From contig VGHX01000022.1 of NCBI GenBank assembly GCA_016868055.1, positions 1 to 33,179 on the forward strand: 33,179 bases of DNA, read 5' to 3'. This DNA comes from Betaproteobacteria bacterium (lineage in GTDB: Bacteria; Pseudomonadota; Gammaproteobacteria; Burkholderiales; Burkholderiaceae_D). Position 1 is the first letter of the stretch. The number at the start of each line of letters is the position of its first letter. Below, in pieces: positions 15,401-24,329 of the stretch. Below the pieces are notes generated by a model. The model was not told the origin of the DNA, did no database searches, and saw nothing but the letters and a program-made list of their open reading frames with translations. A program made the position numbers and the translations under genes.

Positions 15401-16735
15401 TTAAATTCCGTAAGCCTTGCGCAGCAGTGATAGCGGGTGCGCCATTTCTGCCGGCTTCAGGCCGTTGACTTCCATACCTTGCTCGATGTGATGGCCCGCT
15501 AACTGGCAGTCGGACGATATATAGTCCGGCGCTTCGCTCGCCATCGCCTTGAACACCGGCTTGCCGATTTTCATCGACATCTGGTGATATTCCTTTTTCA
15601 CGCCATAAGTGCCTGCATGACCGGAGCAACGCTCAACCACATTGACCTTGGTATCCGGAATCATCTGCAGCATGTCGGCAGTTTTACGACCGACGTTTTG
15701 CACGCGTGAATGACACGGGATGTGGTACGACACATTACCCAGTGCGTGATTGAACTCCGTCTTCAACAAGCCATCGCGATTACGCGCCACGAAGTACTCA
15801 AACGGGTCCCACATCGCCTCTTTCACCAGCTGCGTATCTGCGCAGTCAGGGAACATCAGCGGCAGCTCTTGCTTGTACATCAGCGTGCACGAAGGAACCG
15901 GCGTCAAAATCGCGTAGCCTTCCTTCGCCAGCTCGGCCAGCTGGGGAATATTGATTGCCTTCTTCTCAGCCACACCCTCCAGATCACCCTGCTCGAGTTT
16001 CGGCATACCGCAGCATGCTTCTTTCTCGACCATGACGTAGGGAATCTCGTTGTGCTCAAGCACTGCCAGCAAATCATGACCAATGCCGGGCTCGTTGTAG
16101 TTCACATAGCACGTGGAATAAATCGCTATTTTGCCAGGCGTGTTCTTGCCATCTTTAACGGGATGCTTCGTCGATTTTGCGGCACCGCTACGGAATTTAG
16201 TAGTTGCAAATTCAGGCAGCCATGCATCTTTATCGACACCCAACACGTTCTCGACCAACGCACGTACCGGCTTGGTTTTATTTACTGCGTTCACCGTCTG
16301 CGTGACGATGGGAATGCCGGCAAACTTGCCCAGCCCATCGGTATCCGACAAAAACTTGTCGCGCGATGAAACTTCGCCTTTCTTGAACTTGACTGCTTTG
16401 GCACGCAGCATCAGATGCGGGAAGTCAAGATTCCACTCATGCGGTGGCGTGTACGGACACTTGGTCATGTAGCAAAGGTCGCACAGGTAGCACTGATCCA
16501 CCACCTTCATGTAATCGGACTTTGCAACGCCATCAACCTCCATGGTTTCGGATTCATCAACCAGGTCGAATAGCGTTGGAAACGACGCGCACAACGACAC
16601 GCAACGGCGGCAGCCGTGGCAAATGTCAAACACGCGCTCGAGCTCCTGATTAAGCGACTCTTCGTTATAGAAATCGTCACTCAGCCAATCCAGCGGATGC
16701 CGAGTCGGCGCCTCGAGATTGCCTTCACGGGACAT
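15401..16735 (-). CDS. Heterodisulfide reductase/GlpC-like Fe-S oxidoreductase
   Basis: A 444-residue cytoplasmic iron-sulfur protein. Two [4Fe-4S] ferredoxin-type motifs lie near the N-terminus: C39, C42, C45, C49 and C82, C85, C88, C93. Two CCG-type domains follow, with ACCGMPKLEQGD and CHSRVQNVGR then ERCSGHAGTYG, the signature of HdrB, GlpC and glycolate oxidase subunit F. It probably moves electrons between a donor and the diiron rubrerythrin encoded before it. ATG at 16735 with AAGG upstream is preferred to the longer frame from 16873, whose extra 46 residues cross the intercistronic hairpin. Confidence 0.9.
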   Translation of the reverse strand: MSREGNLEAPTRHPLDWLSDDFYNEESLNQELERVFDICHGCRRCVSLCASFPTLFDLVDESETMEVDGVAKSDYMKVVDQCYLCDLCYMTKCPYTPPHEWNLDFPHLMLRAKAVKFKKGEVSSRDKFLSDTDGLGKFAGIPIVTQTVNAVNKTKPVRALVENVLGVDKDAWLPEFATTKFRSGAAKSTKHPVKDGKNTPGKIAIYSTCYVNYNEPGIGHDLLAVLEHNEIPYVMVEKEACCGMPKLEQGDLEGVAEKKAINIPQLAELAKEGYAILTPVPSCTLMYKQELPLMFPDCADTQLVKEAMWDPFEYFVARNRDGLLKTEFNHALGNVSYHIPCHSRVQNVGRKTADMLQMIPDTKVNVVERCSGHAGTYGVKKEYHQMSMKIGKPVFKAMASEAPDYISSDCQLAGHHIEQGMEVNGLKPAEMAHPLSLLRKAYGI

Positions 16736-16822
16736 GGCGTTACCTTGTAAGTTGTTTGTGGGGGAAGGTGATGCGGTCGGTTCATGGCGACTACGCATCG
16801 ATGTACTACTCAAGCCATCTTT

Positions 16823-16867
16823 GTTGACAGGGTGCGGGCACCGAAAGAAATGCCGAACCCTGTCAAC
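16823..16867 (-). other. Intercistronic stem-loop (distal) in the rubrerythrin operon
   Basis: GTTGACAGGGT (16823-16833) is inverted at 16857-16867, and an inner GGCA/TGCC pair (16837-16840, 16851-16854) continues the dyad. No T-run follows on the minus strand, so it is more likely an mRNA processing or stabilising element than a full terminator. Confidence 0.7.
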
Positions 16868-16879
16868 GACCAACAGCGA

Positions 16880-16906
16880 TTGTCAGTGCCGTGCGCGGCC
16901 TGACAA
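16880..16906 (-). other. Intercistronic stem-loop (proximal) just after rubrerythrin
   Basis: TTGTCAG (16880-16886) pairs with CTGACAA (16900-16906), with an inner GCC/GGC around GTGCGC after one bulge. It begins 10 nt past the rubrerythrin stop. Together with the next stem-loop it gives the leftward transcript two adjacent hairpins with related arms. Confidence 0.65.
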
Positions 16907-16915
16907 CCCAGCCTA

Positions 16916-17338
16916 TTAGTCGACCAGCTGGTCGAGGGCTTTCTGGTAACGGTTAGCGTGTGAACGCTCAGCCTTTGCCAGCGTCTCGAACCAGTCAGCG
17001 ATCTCGTCGAAGCCCTCGTCACGCGCGGTCTTCGCCATACCTGGGTACATGTCGGTGTACTCGTGGGTCTCGCCTGCAACAGCAGCCATCAGGTTTTGAC
17101 GCGAGGAACCGATCGGCAGACCGGTTGCCGGGTCACCGCACTGCTCCAGGTACTCGAGGTGGCCGTGTGCATGGCCGGTCTCGCCTTCAGCGGTCGAACG
17201 GAACAGCGCTGCGACATCGTTTTGGCCTTCAACGTCAGCCTTGTTCGCGAAGTACAGATAACGACGGTTCGCTTGCGATTCACCTGCGAACGCCTCTTTG
17301 AGGTTGGCCTCAGTCTTCGAGCCTTTCAGCTTGGACAT
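16916..17338 (-). CDS. Rubrerythrin-family diiron protein without rubredoxin domain
   Basis: A 140-residue four-helix ferritin-like protein with probable iron ligands E20, E53, H56, E90 and/or E93, E124 and H127, in the motifs [22 protein letters not shown] and KAERSH. Rubrerythrins reduce hydrogen peroxide in the cytoplasm. The C-terminal CxxC rubredoxin domain of classical members is absent, so another protein must supply electrons; the Fe-S oxidoreductase downstream is the obvious candidate. ATG at 17338 has AAGGAG 6 nt before it, which beats the longer frame to 17404. It is the first gene of the operon. Confidence 0.93.
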   Translation of the reverse strand: MSKLKGSKTEANLKEAFAGESQANRRYLYFANKADVEGQNDVAALFRSTAEGETGHAHGHLEYLEQCGDPATGLPIGSSRQNLMAAVAGETHEYTDMYPGMAKTARDEGFDEIADWFETLAKAERSHANRYQKALDQLVD

Positions 17339-17536
17339 TTGCATCTCCTTGGTGGGGTTTATATCTTGCGTGCGTTGCCCCATACAGTTGCTGGCGCAGC
17401 GCACGAGCGCATAAGAAAACCGACTGCTTCGTCAAAGTTTCCGAGCGAGATTGTGGCGGTGCGGGATGCAAACCTCAAATTGTCTTATTCAATGCGGCCG
17501 ATTGGCTAAAGCTATGGCCCAAAGGAAAATCCTAGA

Positions 17537-17551
17537 TGAGAACTATTATCA
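17537..17551. promoter_or_regulatory. Candidate Fur box
   Basis: TGAGAACTATTATCA matches the 7-1-7 Fur consensus TGATAAT-N-ATTATCA at 12 of 14 positions. It overlaps the ispF stop codon, about 200 bp before the rubrerythrin start. Location within the possible rubrerythrin promoter region makes iron control plausible, but one site by eye is weak evidence. Confidence 0.35.
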
Positions 17552-18037
17552 CCCGCGGATCAGGAGTGCCAGAGCATGCGCTGCGATCCCCTCTTCACGC
17601 CCCTCCCAGCCTAGTCGCTCATTGGTTTTAGCTTTTAAATTCAAGCAGTTAGCCTCAAGCTCCAGATCGGTAGCGAGGTTGGCAATCATTGCCGGCAGGT
17701 AAGGCGCCAGCTTGGGTGACTGCGCGATGATGGTGGCGTCGATATTGCCGATTACATAACCACTGGCAAGCACCTGCTGCGCTGCAGCGCACAGCAGCAC
17801 GCGCGAATCCGCCCCCTTGAACGCCGGGTCGGTGTCCGGAAAATGCTGCCCGATATCCCCCAACCCGGCAGCGCCCAGCAGCGCATCGGTAATCGCGTGC
17901 AGCAACACATCGGCATCGGAGTGGCCGAGCAGGCCGCTGGTGTGGGGGATGGTCACACCACCAATGATCAGGGGACGGCTCGGCACCAGCGCGTGGCAGT
18001 CATACCCCTGCCCGATGCGATACGGCGGCATGCTCAT
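17549..18037 (-). CDS. ispF: 2-C-methyl-D-erythritol 2,4-cyclodiphosphate synthase
   Basis: The 162-residue enzyme cyclises CDP-methylerythritol phosphate in the MEP isoprenoid pathway, as a homotrimer with Zn2+. Metal ligands D13, H15 and H47 stand in GYDCHAL and HSDADVLLH, followed by [12 protein letters not shown]. The C-terminal [18 protein letters not shown] is also typical. It is cytoplasmic. The ATG overlaps the ispD stop as ATGA, and AAAGGAAA lies upstream inside ispD, so the two are translationally coupled. Confidence 0.98.
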   Translation of the reverse strand: MSMPPYRIGQGYDCHALVPSRPLIIGGVTIPHTSGLLGHSDADVLLHAITDALLGAAGLGDIGQHFPDTDPAFKGADSRVLLCAAAQQVLASGYVIGNIDATIIAQSPKLAPYLPAMIANLATDLELEANCLNLKAKTNERLGWEGREEGIAAHALALLIRG

Positions 18038-18717
18038 GCGTTTCCTTTCAGATGAAGCTCGGCAAGCAGTACGTCTTCCGGTAGCGTGACCTTGAAGTTA
18101 CGCGCGCTGCCCTCGACCAGTTTAGGTTGAAGGCCAAGTGCCTCGACCGCACTCGCCTCGTCGGTGATGTTGACTGCGCGTTGCAGCGCGTTCAGCAATA
18201 ACTGGTAGCGAAACATTTGCGGCGTTTGGGCGGCCCATAATAAATCACGCGCCACGGTGTGCTGCGATCTGCCATGACCATCGCTATGCTTGATAGTGTC
18301 CACCACTGGCATTGCGAGCAGCCCGCCCACTGCGTCATCGCGCAACAACGCAATCAATTTTTCGATCAGCGCGACGGTGAGGCCCGGGCGAGCGGCGTCG
18401 TGGACCAACACCCAGTCATTGGCATCAAGCTGTCCTGACAGAGCGAGCAAGCCGTTAGTCACTGATTGCTGACGCGTAGCACCGCCACAGCGCATCACGG
18501 TACAGCGTGAGGGAAGCGTTAGCTGGTTGATGTCATTGTCTTCAGGACTGACGACTACCACCACCTGATCAATCAGCGGCGCTGCACAGAAGGTATCAAT
18601 CACATGCTGCAGCATCGGTTTGCCGGCGATCGGCAAATACTGCTTGGGCGTGGCCTCACCCATGCGTGTTCCGGCACCTGCTGCAGGTATCAGCGCAACA
18701 CAGTTAGGGAGGCTCAT
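18034..18717 (-). CDS. ispD: 2-C-methyl-D-erythritol 4-phosphate cytidylyltransferase
   Basis: The 227-residue enzyme joins CTP to methylerythritol phosphate, the MEP-pathway step two before IspF. The nucleotide-binding loop [10 protein letters not shown] (11-20), K25 in TPKQYLPI, and LVHDAARPG are the family hallmarks. ATG at 18717 gives the normal length; the frame runs open to 18876 but the added residues are not part of the family. A TATAGT just before the ATG could be a -10 element, without a good -35. It is divergent from mfd, 74 bp away. Confidence 0.97.
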   Translation of the reverse strand: MSLPNCVALIPAAGAGTRMGEATPKQYLPIAGKPMLQHVIDTFCAAPLIDQVVVVVSPEDNDINQLTLPSRCTVMRCGGATRQQSVTNGLLALSGQLDANDWVLVHDAARPGLTVALIEKLIALLRDDAVGGLLAMPVVDTIKHSDGHGRSQHTVARDLLWAAQTPQMFRYQLLLNALQRAVNITDEASAVEALGLQPKLVEGSARNFKVTLPEDVLLAELHLKGNA

Positions 18718-18791
18718 CTCAACTATAATTCCGACTTTCGCAATGGCCGCATTGTAGCCCTTCGTCCGCCACGGTCCGAACCCGGCCCGCC

Positions 18792-21700
18792 ATGTCTCCC
18801 GACGCACACCTTCCCCAGCTGCCCAAGCCCGGCACACGATTCGTACTTCCCGCTCTGCACGGCGCTGCGGAGGCATTGGTGCTTGCGCAAGCCGCGCACC
18901 AGCTAAAAGCCGACAACAAGACGCTGGTCGTCATTGTTGCGGACGCCCCCGCCGCGCAGCGACTACTGTCTGAAATCAGCTGGTTCGGGCAACGCGGGCA
19001 ACACACTTTGCGCGCTCACTTGCTGCCCGACTGGGAGACCCTGCCCTACGATGCTTTCTCACCGCATCAGGATTTGGTATCTGAGCGACTAGCGACACTA
19101 CACGAGCTGCACAACGGTCAGTGCGATGTATTGATCGCACCTGCCACTACCGCGCTGCTGCGCATGGGTCCGCCGTCATTCCTTGCGGCGCATACTTTTT
19201 TCTTCAAACAAGGCGAGACGCTGGCGGAAGACAAGCTCAGATCACAGCTCACCGTAGCGGGCTACGCCCATGTCGGTCAGGTGATGTCACCCGGCGAGTA
19301 CTCCATACGCGGTGGCCTGATTGATCTGTTCCCGATGGGTTCCGCGTTGCCGTACCGGCTGGATCTGTTCGGCGACACCATCGAGAGTATTCGCACCTTT
19401 GATGTCGATACACAGCGATCACTGTACCCGGTGCGCGAGGTCAGGCTGTTACCCGGTCGCGAGTTCCCGATGGACGATGCCGCACGCTCGGCCTTTCGTA
19501 GTCGCTGGCGCGAAGTATTCGAGGGGGATCCCTCCAAGACCAATATCTATAAAGATATTGGCAATGGCATTGCATCGGCAGGTATCGAGTACTACCTGCC
19601 GCTGTTCTTCGAGCAAACTGCCACGCTGTTTGATTATCTGCCTGCTGGTAGTGTGTTTGCACTGGTCGGCGACATCGATGAATCCATCAAGCGCTTCTGG
19701 GGTGACACACGCTCGCGTTATCAGTTTCTGAGAGCAGATCGCGAACGACCACTGCTGCCACCCGAAGCCATCTTTTTGAGTGACGAAGATTTTTTCACGC
19801 AGCTCAAGCCCCACGGACGTTGGTTTCTGCAAGAACCTGTTGGTGCGAGCGAATTATCTGCACCCGTGCCAGATATCGCAGTCAACCGCCGGCTCGATGA
19901 CCCGCTCGCGCAGTTACGCGCTTTCCTGCAACAGGCTGATCGCCGCGTGATGATTTGCGCTGACTCTGGCGGTAGACGCGAAACGCTGCGCGCTTACTTT
20001 GATGAGTACGCGCTACCCATCACCGTAGCCGACAGTCTGGATGACTTTATTGCAAGTAGCGAGCCGCTGATGCTGTGCGTTGCGCCCTTACACGCCGGCG
20101 CATTGCTGCATGGCCCGCTAGGCAAGCTTGCTTTAATTACCGAGACTGAGCTCTACGCTGGTAGCGGGCGCCGCGCCGGTCGTAAACGGCAAGAAGCGGT
20201 GACACAGGTCGACGCCATGGTGCGCGACCTCTCCGAGCTAAAGATCGGCGACCCGGTAGTACACATCAACCACGGCATTGGCCGTTACCAAGGTTTGATC
20301 AGTCTCGATCTTGGTGAGGGCGAGACTGAGTTTTTGCATCTTGAATATGCCAAGCAGTCGCAGCTGTATGTACCCGTCTCCCAGTTGCACGTGATCTCGC
20401 GCTACGCCGGCGCTGCGCCAGAAGACGCACCGCTGCACACACTCGGCTCGGGTCAGTGGGATAAAGCCAAACGCAAAGCCGCTGAGCAAATTCGTGATAC
20501 CGCTGCTGAGCTATTGAATTTATATGCGCGACGCGCGGCGCGTCAGGGGCATTCGTTTCAATATTCCGCGCACGACTACGAAGCCTTCGCTGATAGCTTC
20601 GGCTTTGAAGAAACGCCTGATCAATCCGCTGCAATTCAAGCAGTGATTGGTGACATGACGTCCGGTCGGCCAATGGATAGGCTGATCTGCGGCGACGTTG
20701 GATTCGGGAAGACAGAGGTCGCGCTACGCGCGGCGTTTGTGGCGGTGATGGGCGGCAAACAAGTCGCCATTCTCGCCCCTACCACCCTGCTCGCCGAGCA
20801 GCATGCACAAACCTTTGCCGATCGCTTCGCAGATTGGCCGGTGAAGATCGCCGAGCTCTCGCGATTCAGAACCGGCAAAGAAATTACGCAAGCCCTCAAA
20901 GGACTGTCGGAGGGCAAGATCGATATCGTGATCGGAACCCACAAGCTACTCTCTCCGGATGTGAAGTTCGACCGACTCGGTTTAGTCATCATCGACGAAG
21001 AGCACCGCTTTGGGGTGCGCCAGAAAGAAGCGCTCAAAGCGTTACGTGCCGAGGTGGATGTACTGACACTCACCGCAACGCCGATACCCCGCACCTTGGG
21101 TATGGCGCTCGAAGGATTACGCGAATTCTCTGTCATTGCCACTGCGCCGCAGAAACGATTGGCGATTAAAACCTTTGTGCGCGGTGAATCAGACTCCGTG
21201 ATCCGAGAGGCGTGTTTGCGCGAGCTGAAGCGCGGCGGTCAGGTGTACTTCCTGCATAACGAGGTCGAGAGTATTGATAACCGCAAGGCTAAACTCGAAG
21301 TGCTATTACCTGAGGCCAGAATTGCGATTGCTCATGGCCAGATGCACGAGCGAGAGCTTGAAAAAGTCATGCGTGACTTCGTGCAGCAGCGCTTCAACAT
21401 CCTGCTCTGTACCACCATCATTGAAACCGGTATTGACGTACCTACCGCAAATACCATCATCATGCATCGTGCCGATCGTTTTGGCCTGGCGCAGTTGCAT
21501 CAGCTGCGTGGTCGGGTGGGTCGCTCGCATCATCAAGCCTATGCTTATCTGCTGGTGCATGACATGCAAACGCTGGGCAAGCTGGCCGAGCGACGCTTGG
21601 AGGCAATTCAGCAGATGGAAGAACTCGGCAGTGGCTTCTACCTCGCCATGCATGATCTCGAAATTCGCGGTGCGGGCGAAGTGCTGGGTGAGAGTCAATC

Positions 21701-22241
21701 GGGTGAAATGACCGAGATCGGTTTCCAGCTATACGCTGATATGCTAAATGCGGCTGTCAAAGCACTCAAGAATGGCAAAGAGCCGGATCTTGCTGCGCCC
21801 TTGTCGAGTACCACCGAAATTAATCTGCATGTGCCTGCGCTGCTGCCAAGTGATTTCTGCGGTGATGTGCATGAGCGCTTATCAATCTACAAACGGCTCG
21901 CCAACTGCGAAACACAAGATGCGATTGATGATCTGCAAGAAGAATTGATTGATCGTTTTGGTAAATTACCCGATCCGGTCAAAGCTTTAGTCGAGACCCA
22001 TCGTCTTCGACTGGCAGCGCGCAGCGTTGGTATCGTGAAGATCGATGCGCACGCTGAATCTGCACTGCTGCAATTCGAGCCCAAGCCCCCGATTGATCCG
22101 ATGCGCATCATCGAACTGGTACAAAAAAATCGACACGTAAAGCTGTCCGGGCAAGACAAGCTGCGTGTCAGCGCGATGATGCCCGATCTCGCTGCGCGTG
22201 TGGCGCAGGTGAAATCTACTATCAAGGCATTAGCCGCTTGA
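18792..22241 (+). CDS. mfd: Transcription-repair coupling factor Mfd
   Basis: A 1149-residue DNA translocase that displaces stalled RNA polymerase and recruits UvrA. The order is: UvrB-homology region (about 15-340, with YSIRGGLIDLFP), RNA-polymerase interaction domain (about 475-550, GDPVVHINHGIGRYQGL), RecG-like motor with Walker A in GDVGFGKTEVAL and DEEH in IIDEEHRFG, motif VI TGIDVPTANTI...GRVGRS, then a C-terminal domain (about 1000-1149). The length is normal. No clear ribosome binding site precedes the ATG at 18792. serB follows after 4 bp. Confidence 0.99.
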   Translation: MSPDAHLPQLPKPGTRFVLPALHGAAEALVLAQAAHQLKADNKTLVVIVADAPAAQRLLSEISWFGQRGQHTLRAHLLPDWETLPYDAFSPHQDLVSERLATLHELHNGQCDVLIAPATTALLRMGPPSFLAAHTFFFKQGETLAEDKLRSQLTVAGYAHVGQVMSPGEYSIRGGLIDLFPMGSALPYRLDLFGDTIESIRTFDVDTQRSLYPVREVRLLPGREFPMDDAARSAFRSRWREVFEGDPSKTNIYKDIGNGIASAGIEYYLPLFFEQTATLFDYLPAGSVFALVGDIDESIKRFWGDTRSRYQFLRADRERPLLPPEAIFLSDEDFFTQLKPHGRWFLQEPVGASELSAPVPDIAVNRRLDDPLAQLRAFLQQADRRVMICADSGGRRETLRAYFDEYALPITVADSLDDFIASSEPLMLCVAPLHAGALLHGPLGKLALITETELYAGSGRRAGRKRQEAVTQVDAMVRDLSELKIGDPVVHINHGIGRYQGLISLDLGEGETEFLHLEYAKQSQLYVPVSQLHVISRYAGAAPEDAPLHTLGSGQWDKAKRKAAEQIRDTAAELLNLYARRAARQGHSFQYSAHDYEAFADSFGFEETPDQSAAIQAVIGDMTSGRPMDRLICGDVGFGKTEVALRAAFVAVMGGKQVAILAPTTLLAEQHAQTFADRFADWPVKIAELSRFRTGKEITQALKGLSEGKIDIVIGTHKLLSPDVKFDRLGLVIIDEEHRFGVRQKEALKALRAEVDVLTLTATPIPRTLGMALEGLREFSVIATAPQKRLAIKTFVRGESDSVIREACLRELKRGGQVYFLHNEVESIDNRKAKLEVLLPEARIAIAHGQMHERELEKVMRDFVQQRFNILLCTTIIETGIDVPTANTIIMHRADRFGLAQLHQLRGRVGRSHHQAYAYLLVHDMQTLGKLAERRLEAIQQMEELGSGFYLAMHDLEIRGAGEVLGESQSGEMTEIGFQLYADMLNAAVKALKNGKEPDLAAPLSSTTEINLHVPALLPSDFCGDVHERLSIYKRLANCETQDAIDDLQEELIDRFGKLPDPVKALVETHRLRLAARSVGIVKIDAHAESALLQFEPKPPIDPMRIIELVQKNRHVKLSGQDKLRVSAMMPDLAARVAQVKSTIKALAA

Positions 22242-22245
22242 GGCG

Positions 22246-23106
22246 ATGAACAATTCACCCATCAAATTAATTCTCCAAGGCCCTGGCGCCAACCCATCTT
22301 CTGTTCAACAACTCACAACCCAGATCGCGCTACCGCAGCCGAGGCAAGTAGCGCAGCAAGCGTGGCGCTGCGATTTGTCCGAGGTATTAAGCACCGGTGC
22401 GCTCGATCACTTGAAGACGCTATGTCAATCTTTGCAGCTTGACTATGCACTACTGGCTGCGGATATTCAGCTACAAAATTTCAAGTTGCTGGTGATGGAT
22501 ATGGACTCCACCCTCATCACCATCGAGTGTATTGACGAGATCGCTGATATGCAGGGCTTAAAATCCGAGGTTGCCGCCATTACCGAGGCAGCGATGCGTG
22601 GTGCACTGGATTTTGCGGAGAGCTTGCAACGTCGCGTTGCGCTACTCAAAGGTTTGGATGAATCAGCTCTGGCACGTGTGTTTGAGCAGAGACTCGAACT
22701 GACCCTCGGCGCTCACTCCATGCTGCACGCCATGAAGCAAGCTGGCCTGCGCACCGTGCTGGTGTCGGGTGGGTTTACCTATTTCACCGAACGACTGGAG
22801 CATGAGCTCGAGCTCGATGTCAGCCACGCGAACCGGCTTGAAGTGGTAGACGGCAAACTGACCGGCCGCGTGCTCGGCAATATTGTGGACGCGCAAGCGA
22901 AAAAATCTACCGTGATTGAACAGTCTGGTGAATTGGGCGTACCTACAACGGCGGCCATCGTCATCGGCGACGGCGCTAATGATCTGGCGATGATGTCGGT
23001 AGCGGGTTTATCCATCGCCTTCCGCGCTAAGCCGGTAGTACAAACCAAAGCCCATGTGGCGCTCAATTACTCCGGCCTGGATGGTGTTCTGAATTTATTC
23101 TTGTAG
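22246..23106 (+). CDS. serB: Phosphoserine phosphatase
   Basis: The 286-residue HAD-family enzyme performs the last step of serine synthesis, hydrolysing phosphoserine. The nucleophile D85 and acid D87 lie in DMDSTL, SGGFTYF carries the second motif, and GDGANDLAMM (D242, D246) binds Mg2+. The N-terminal 80 residues form the regulatory region seen in proteobacterial SerB. GAGG lies close before the ATG. It is probably co-transcribed with mfd and converges on metC. Confidence 0.97.
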   Translation: MNNSPIKLILQGPGANPSSVQQLTTQIALPQPRQVAQQAWRCDLSEVLSTGALDHLKTLCQSLQLDYALLAADIQLQNFKLLVMDMDSTLITIECIDEIADMQGLKSEVAAITEAAMRGALDFAESLQRRVALLKGLDESALARVFEQRLELTLGAHSMLHAMKQAGLRTVLVSGGFTYFTERLEHELELDVSHANRLEVVDGKLTGRVLGNIVDAQAKKSTVIEQSGELGVPTTAAIVIGDGANDLAMMSVAGLSIAFRAKPVVQTKAHVALNYSGLDGVLNLFL

Positions 23107-23143
23107 CTTCCGGCAAGGTACCACCAACAACGCCAGGAGCTTT

Positions 23144-24316
23144 TTATTGAAGGCGAGTGAGAGACTGTTGGAGGTCGTTGATTAACTCATCCGCATCCTC
23201 TAATCCAATATTAAATCTCACCAACTGCCCCTGATGCGGCCACTCCCGCCGAATCTGCGACATGCGATACGGCACGGCCAAACTATTCGCACCACCCCAG
23301 CTGTAACCAATCTTGAACAGCTTCAGACTATCAATAAAACGATCGGTCTGCGCCTCGCTATAGGCGGGATCAAACAGCACCGAGAACAAACCCGCCGCGC
23401 CCGTAAAGTCGCGCTTCCAGATGTCATGACCCGGGCAATCTTCCAAGGCCGGATGCAAGACTTGGGCAATCTCGGGTCGTTGCTTCAACCAAGTAGCTAT
23501 CTTGCGTGCTGACGCGTCATGCGCATCAAACCGCAGCTTCATACTCGGCAAACCGCGTAGTACCAGATAGGTATCATCCGCAGAGACCCCCATACCTAGC
23601 CGCATATGCGCAGTATCGATTTTTCTGTGCAGCGCTTTATCGCACGTGATCACCGCACCCATCAGCGCATCCGAGCCGCCGGATTGGTACTTAGTCAGCG
23701 CCTGCATCACGATATCAACGCCATGCTCGAACGCGCGGAAGGCAATACCGGCTGACCAGGTGTTATCCAACGCAACAGGTATGCCACGCGCTTTTGCTGC
23801 AAGGCAGATCGCGGGTATATCGGGCATTTCCATCGACACCGAACCCGGCGCCTCAGTCCAGACCAGTCGCGTGTTTGGTTTGATCAGATCAGCAATTCCC
23901 TCACCGATCAGCGGGTCGTAAAACTGTGCGCTAATACCAAAGTCAGCTTGCAACCAATGCGCAAGCTCTCGATTCGGGTTGTAGGCATTGTCCGGCAGCA
24001 GCACATCATCACCGCTCTTCAGCAGCGCGAGATTGATCATGGCGATCGCCGCGAGGCCACTCGGCGCTAACAGGCAATGCGTGCCGCCTTCTATTTCAGC
24101 CAGGCGCGCCTCGAGCGTAAACGTAGTTGGCGTGCCGTGTAAGCCATAGGTGTAGCCGCTCTTCTCCTGCCAGTTTCGAGCGCGTAAGGCAGCCACGTTC
24201 TTGAACAGTACCGTCGAGGCGTGATGAATCGCACTGGGAAAAGCGGCAAACCCCTCCGGCGGACGGTAATCAGTCGCCGTCAGCAGTGTTTGCAGGGATT
24301 TTTTTTCATGAGTCAC
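23144..24316 (-). CDS. metC: Cystathionine beta-lyase
   Basis: The 390-residue PLP enzyme of the Cys/Met metabolism family cleaves cystathionine to homocysteine on the way to methionine. The cofactor lysine is K209 in ALTKYQSGGSDALMG, and LDNTWSAG holds the aspartate that contacts the pyridine nitrogen. The WSAG and YSWGG motifs favour MetC over MetB or MetZ. The start is GTG at 24316; the nearby ATG at 24309 is out of frame. It begins 13 nt after rimO and may be co-transcribed. Confidence 0.93.
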   Translation of the reverse strand: MTHEKKSLQTLLTATDYRPPEGFAAFPSAIHHASTVLFKNVAALRARNWQEKSGYTYGLHGTPTTFTLEARLAEIEGGTHCLLAPSGLAAIAMINLALLKSGDDVLLPDNAYNPNRELAHWLQADFGISAQFYDPLIGEGIADLIKPNTRLVWTEAPGSVSMEMPDIPAICLAAKARGIPVALDNTWSAGIAFRAFEHGVDIVMQALTKYQSGGSDALMGAVITCDKALHRKIDTAHMRLGMGVSADDTYLVLRGLPSMKLRFDAHDASARKIATWLKQRPEIAQVLHPALEDCPGHDIWKRDFTGAAGLFSVLFDPAYSEAQTDRFIDSLKLFKIGYSWGGANSLAVPYRMSQIRREWPHQGQLVRFNIGLEDADELINDLQQSLTRLQ

Positions 24317-24329
24317 GGCTCACCTAACC

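Noticed and set aside
14806-17338. Glycolate oxidase or glycerol-3-phosphate dehydrogenase operon, from the GlpC-like protein
   Set aside because: Flavoprotein partners (GlcD/E, GlpA/B) are missing, and the rubrerythrin/DUF3501 neighbours fit a different known trio.
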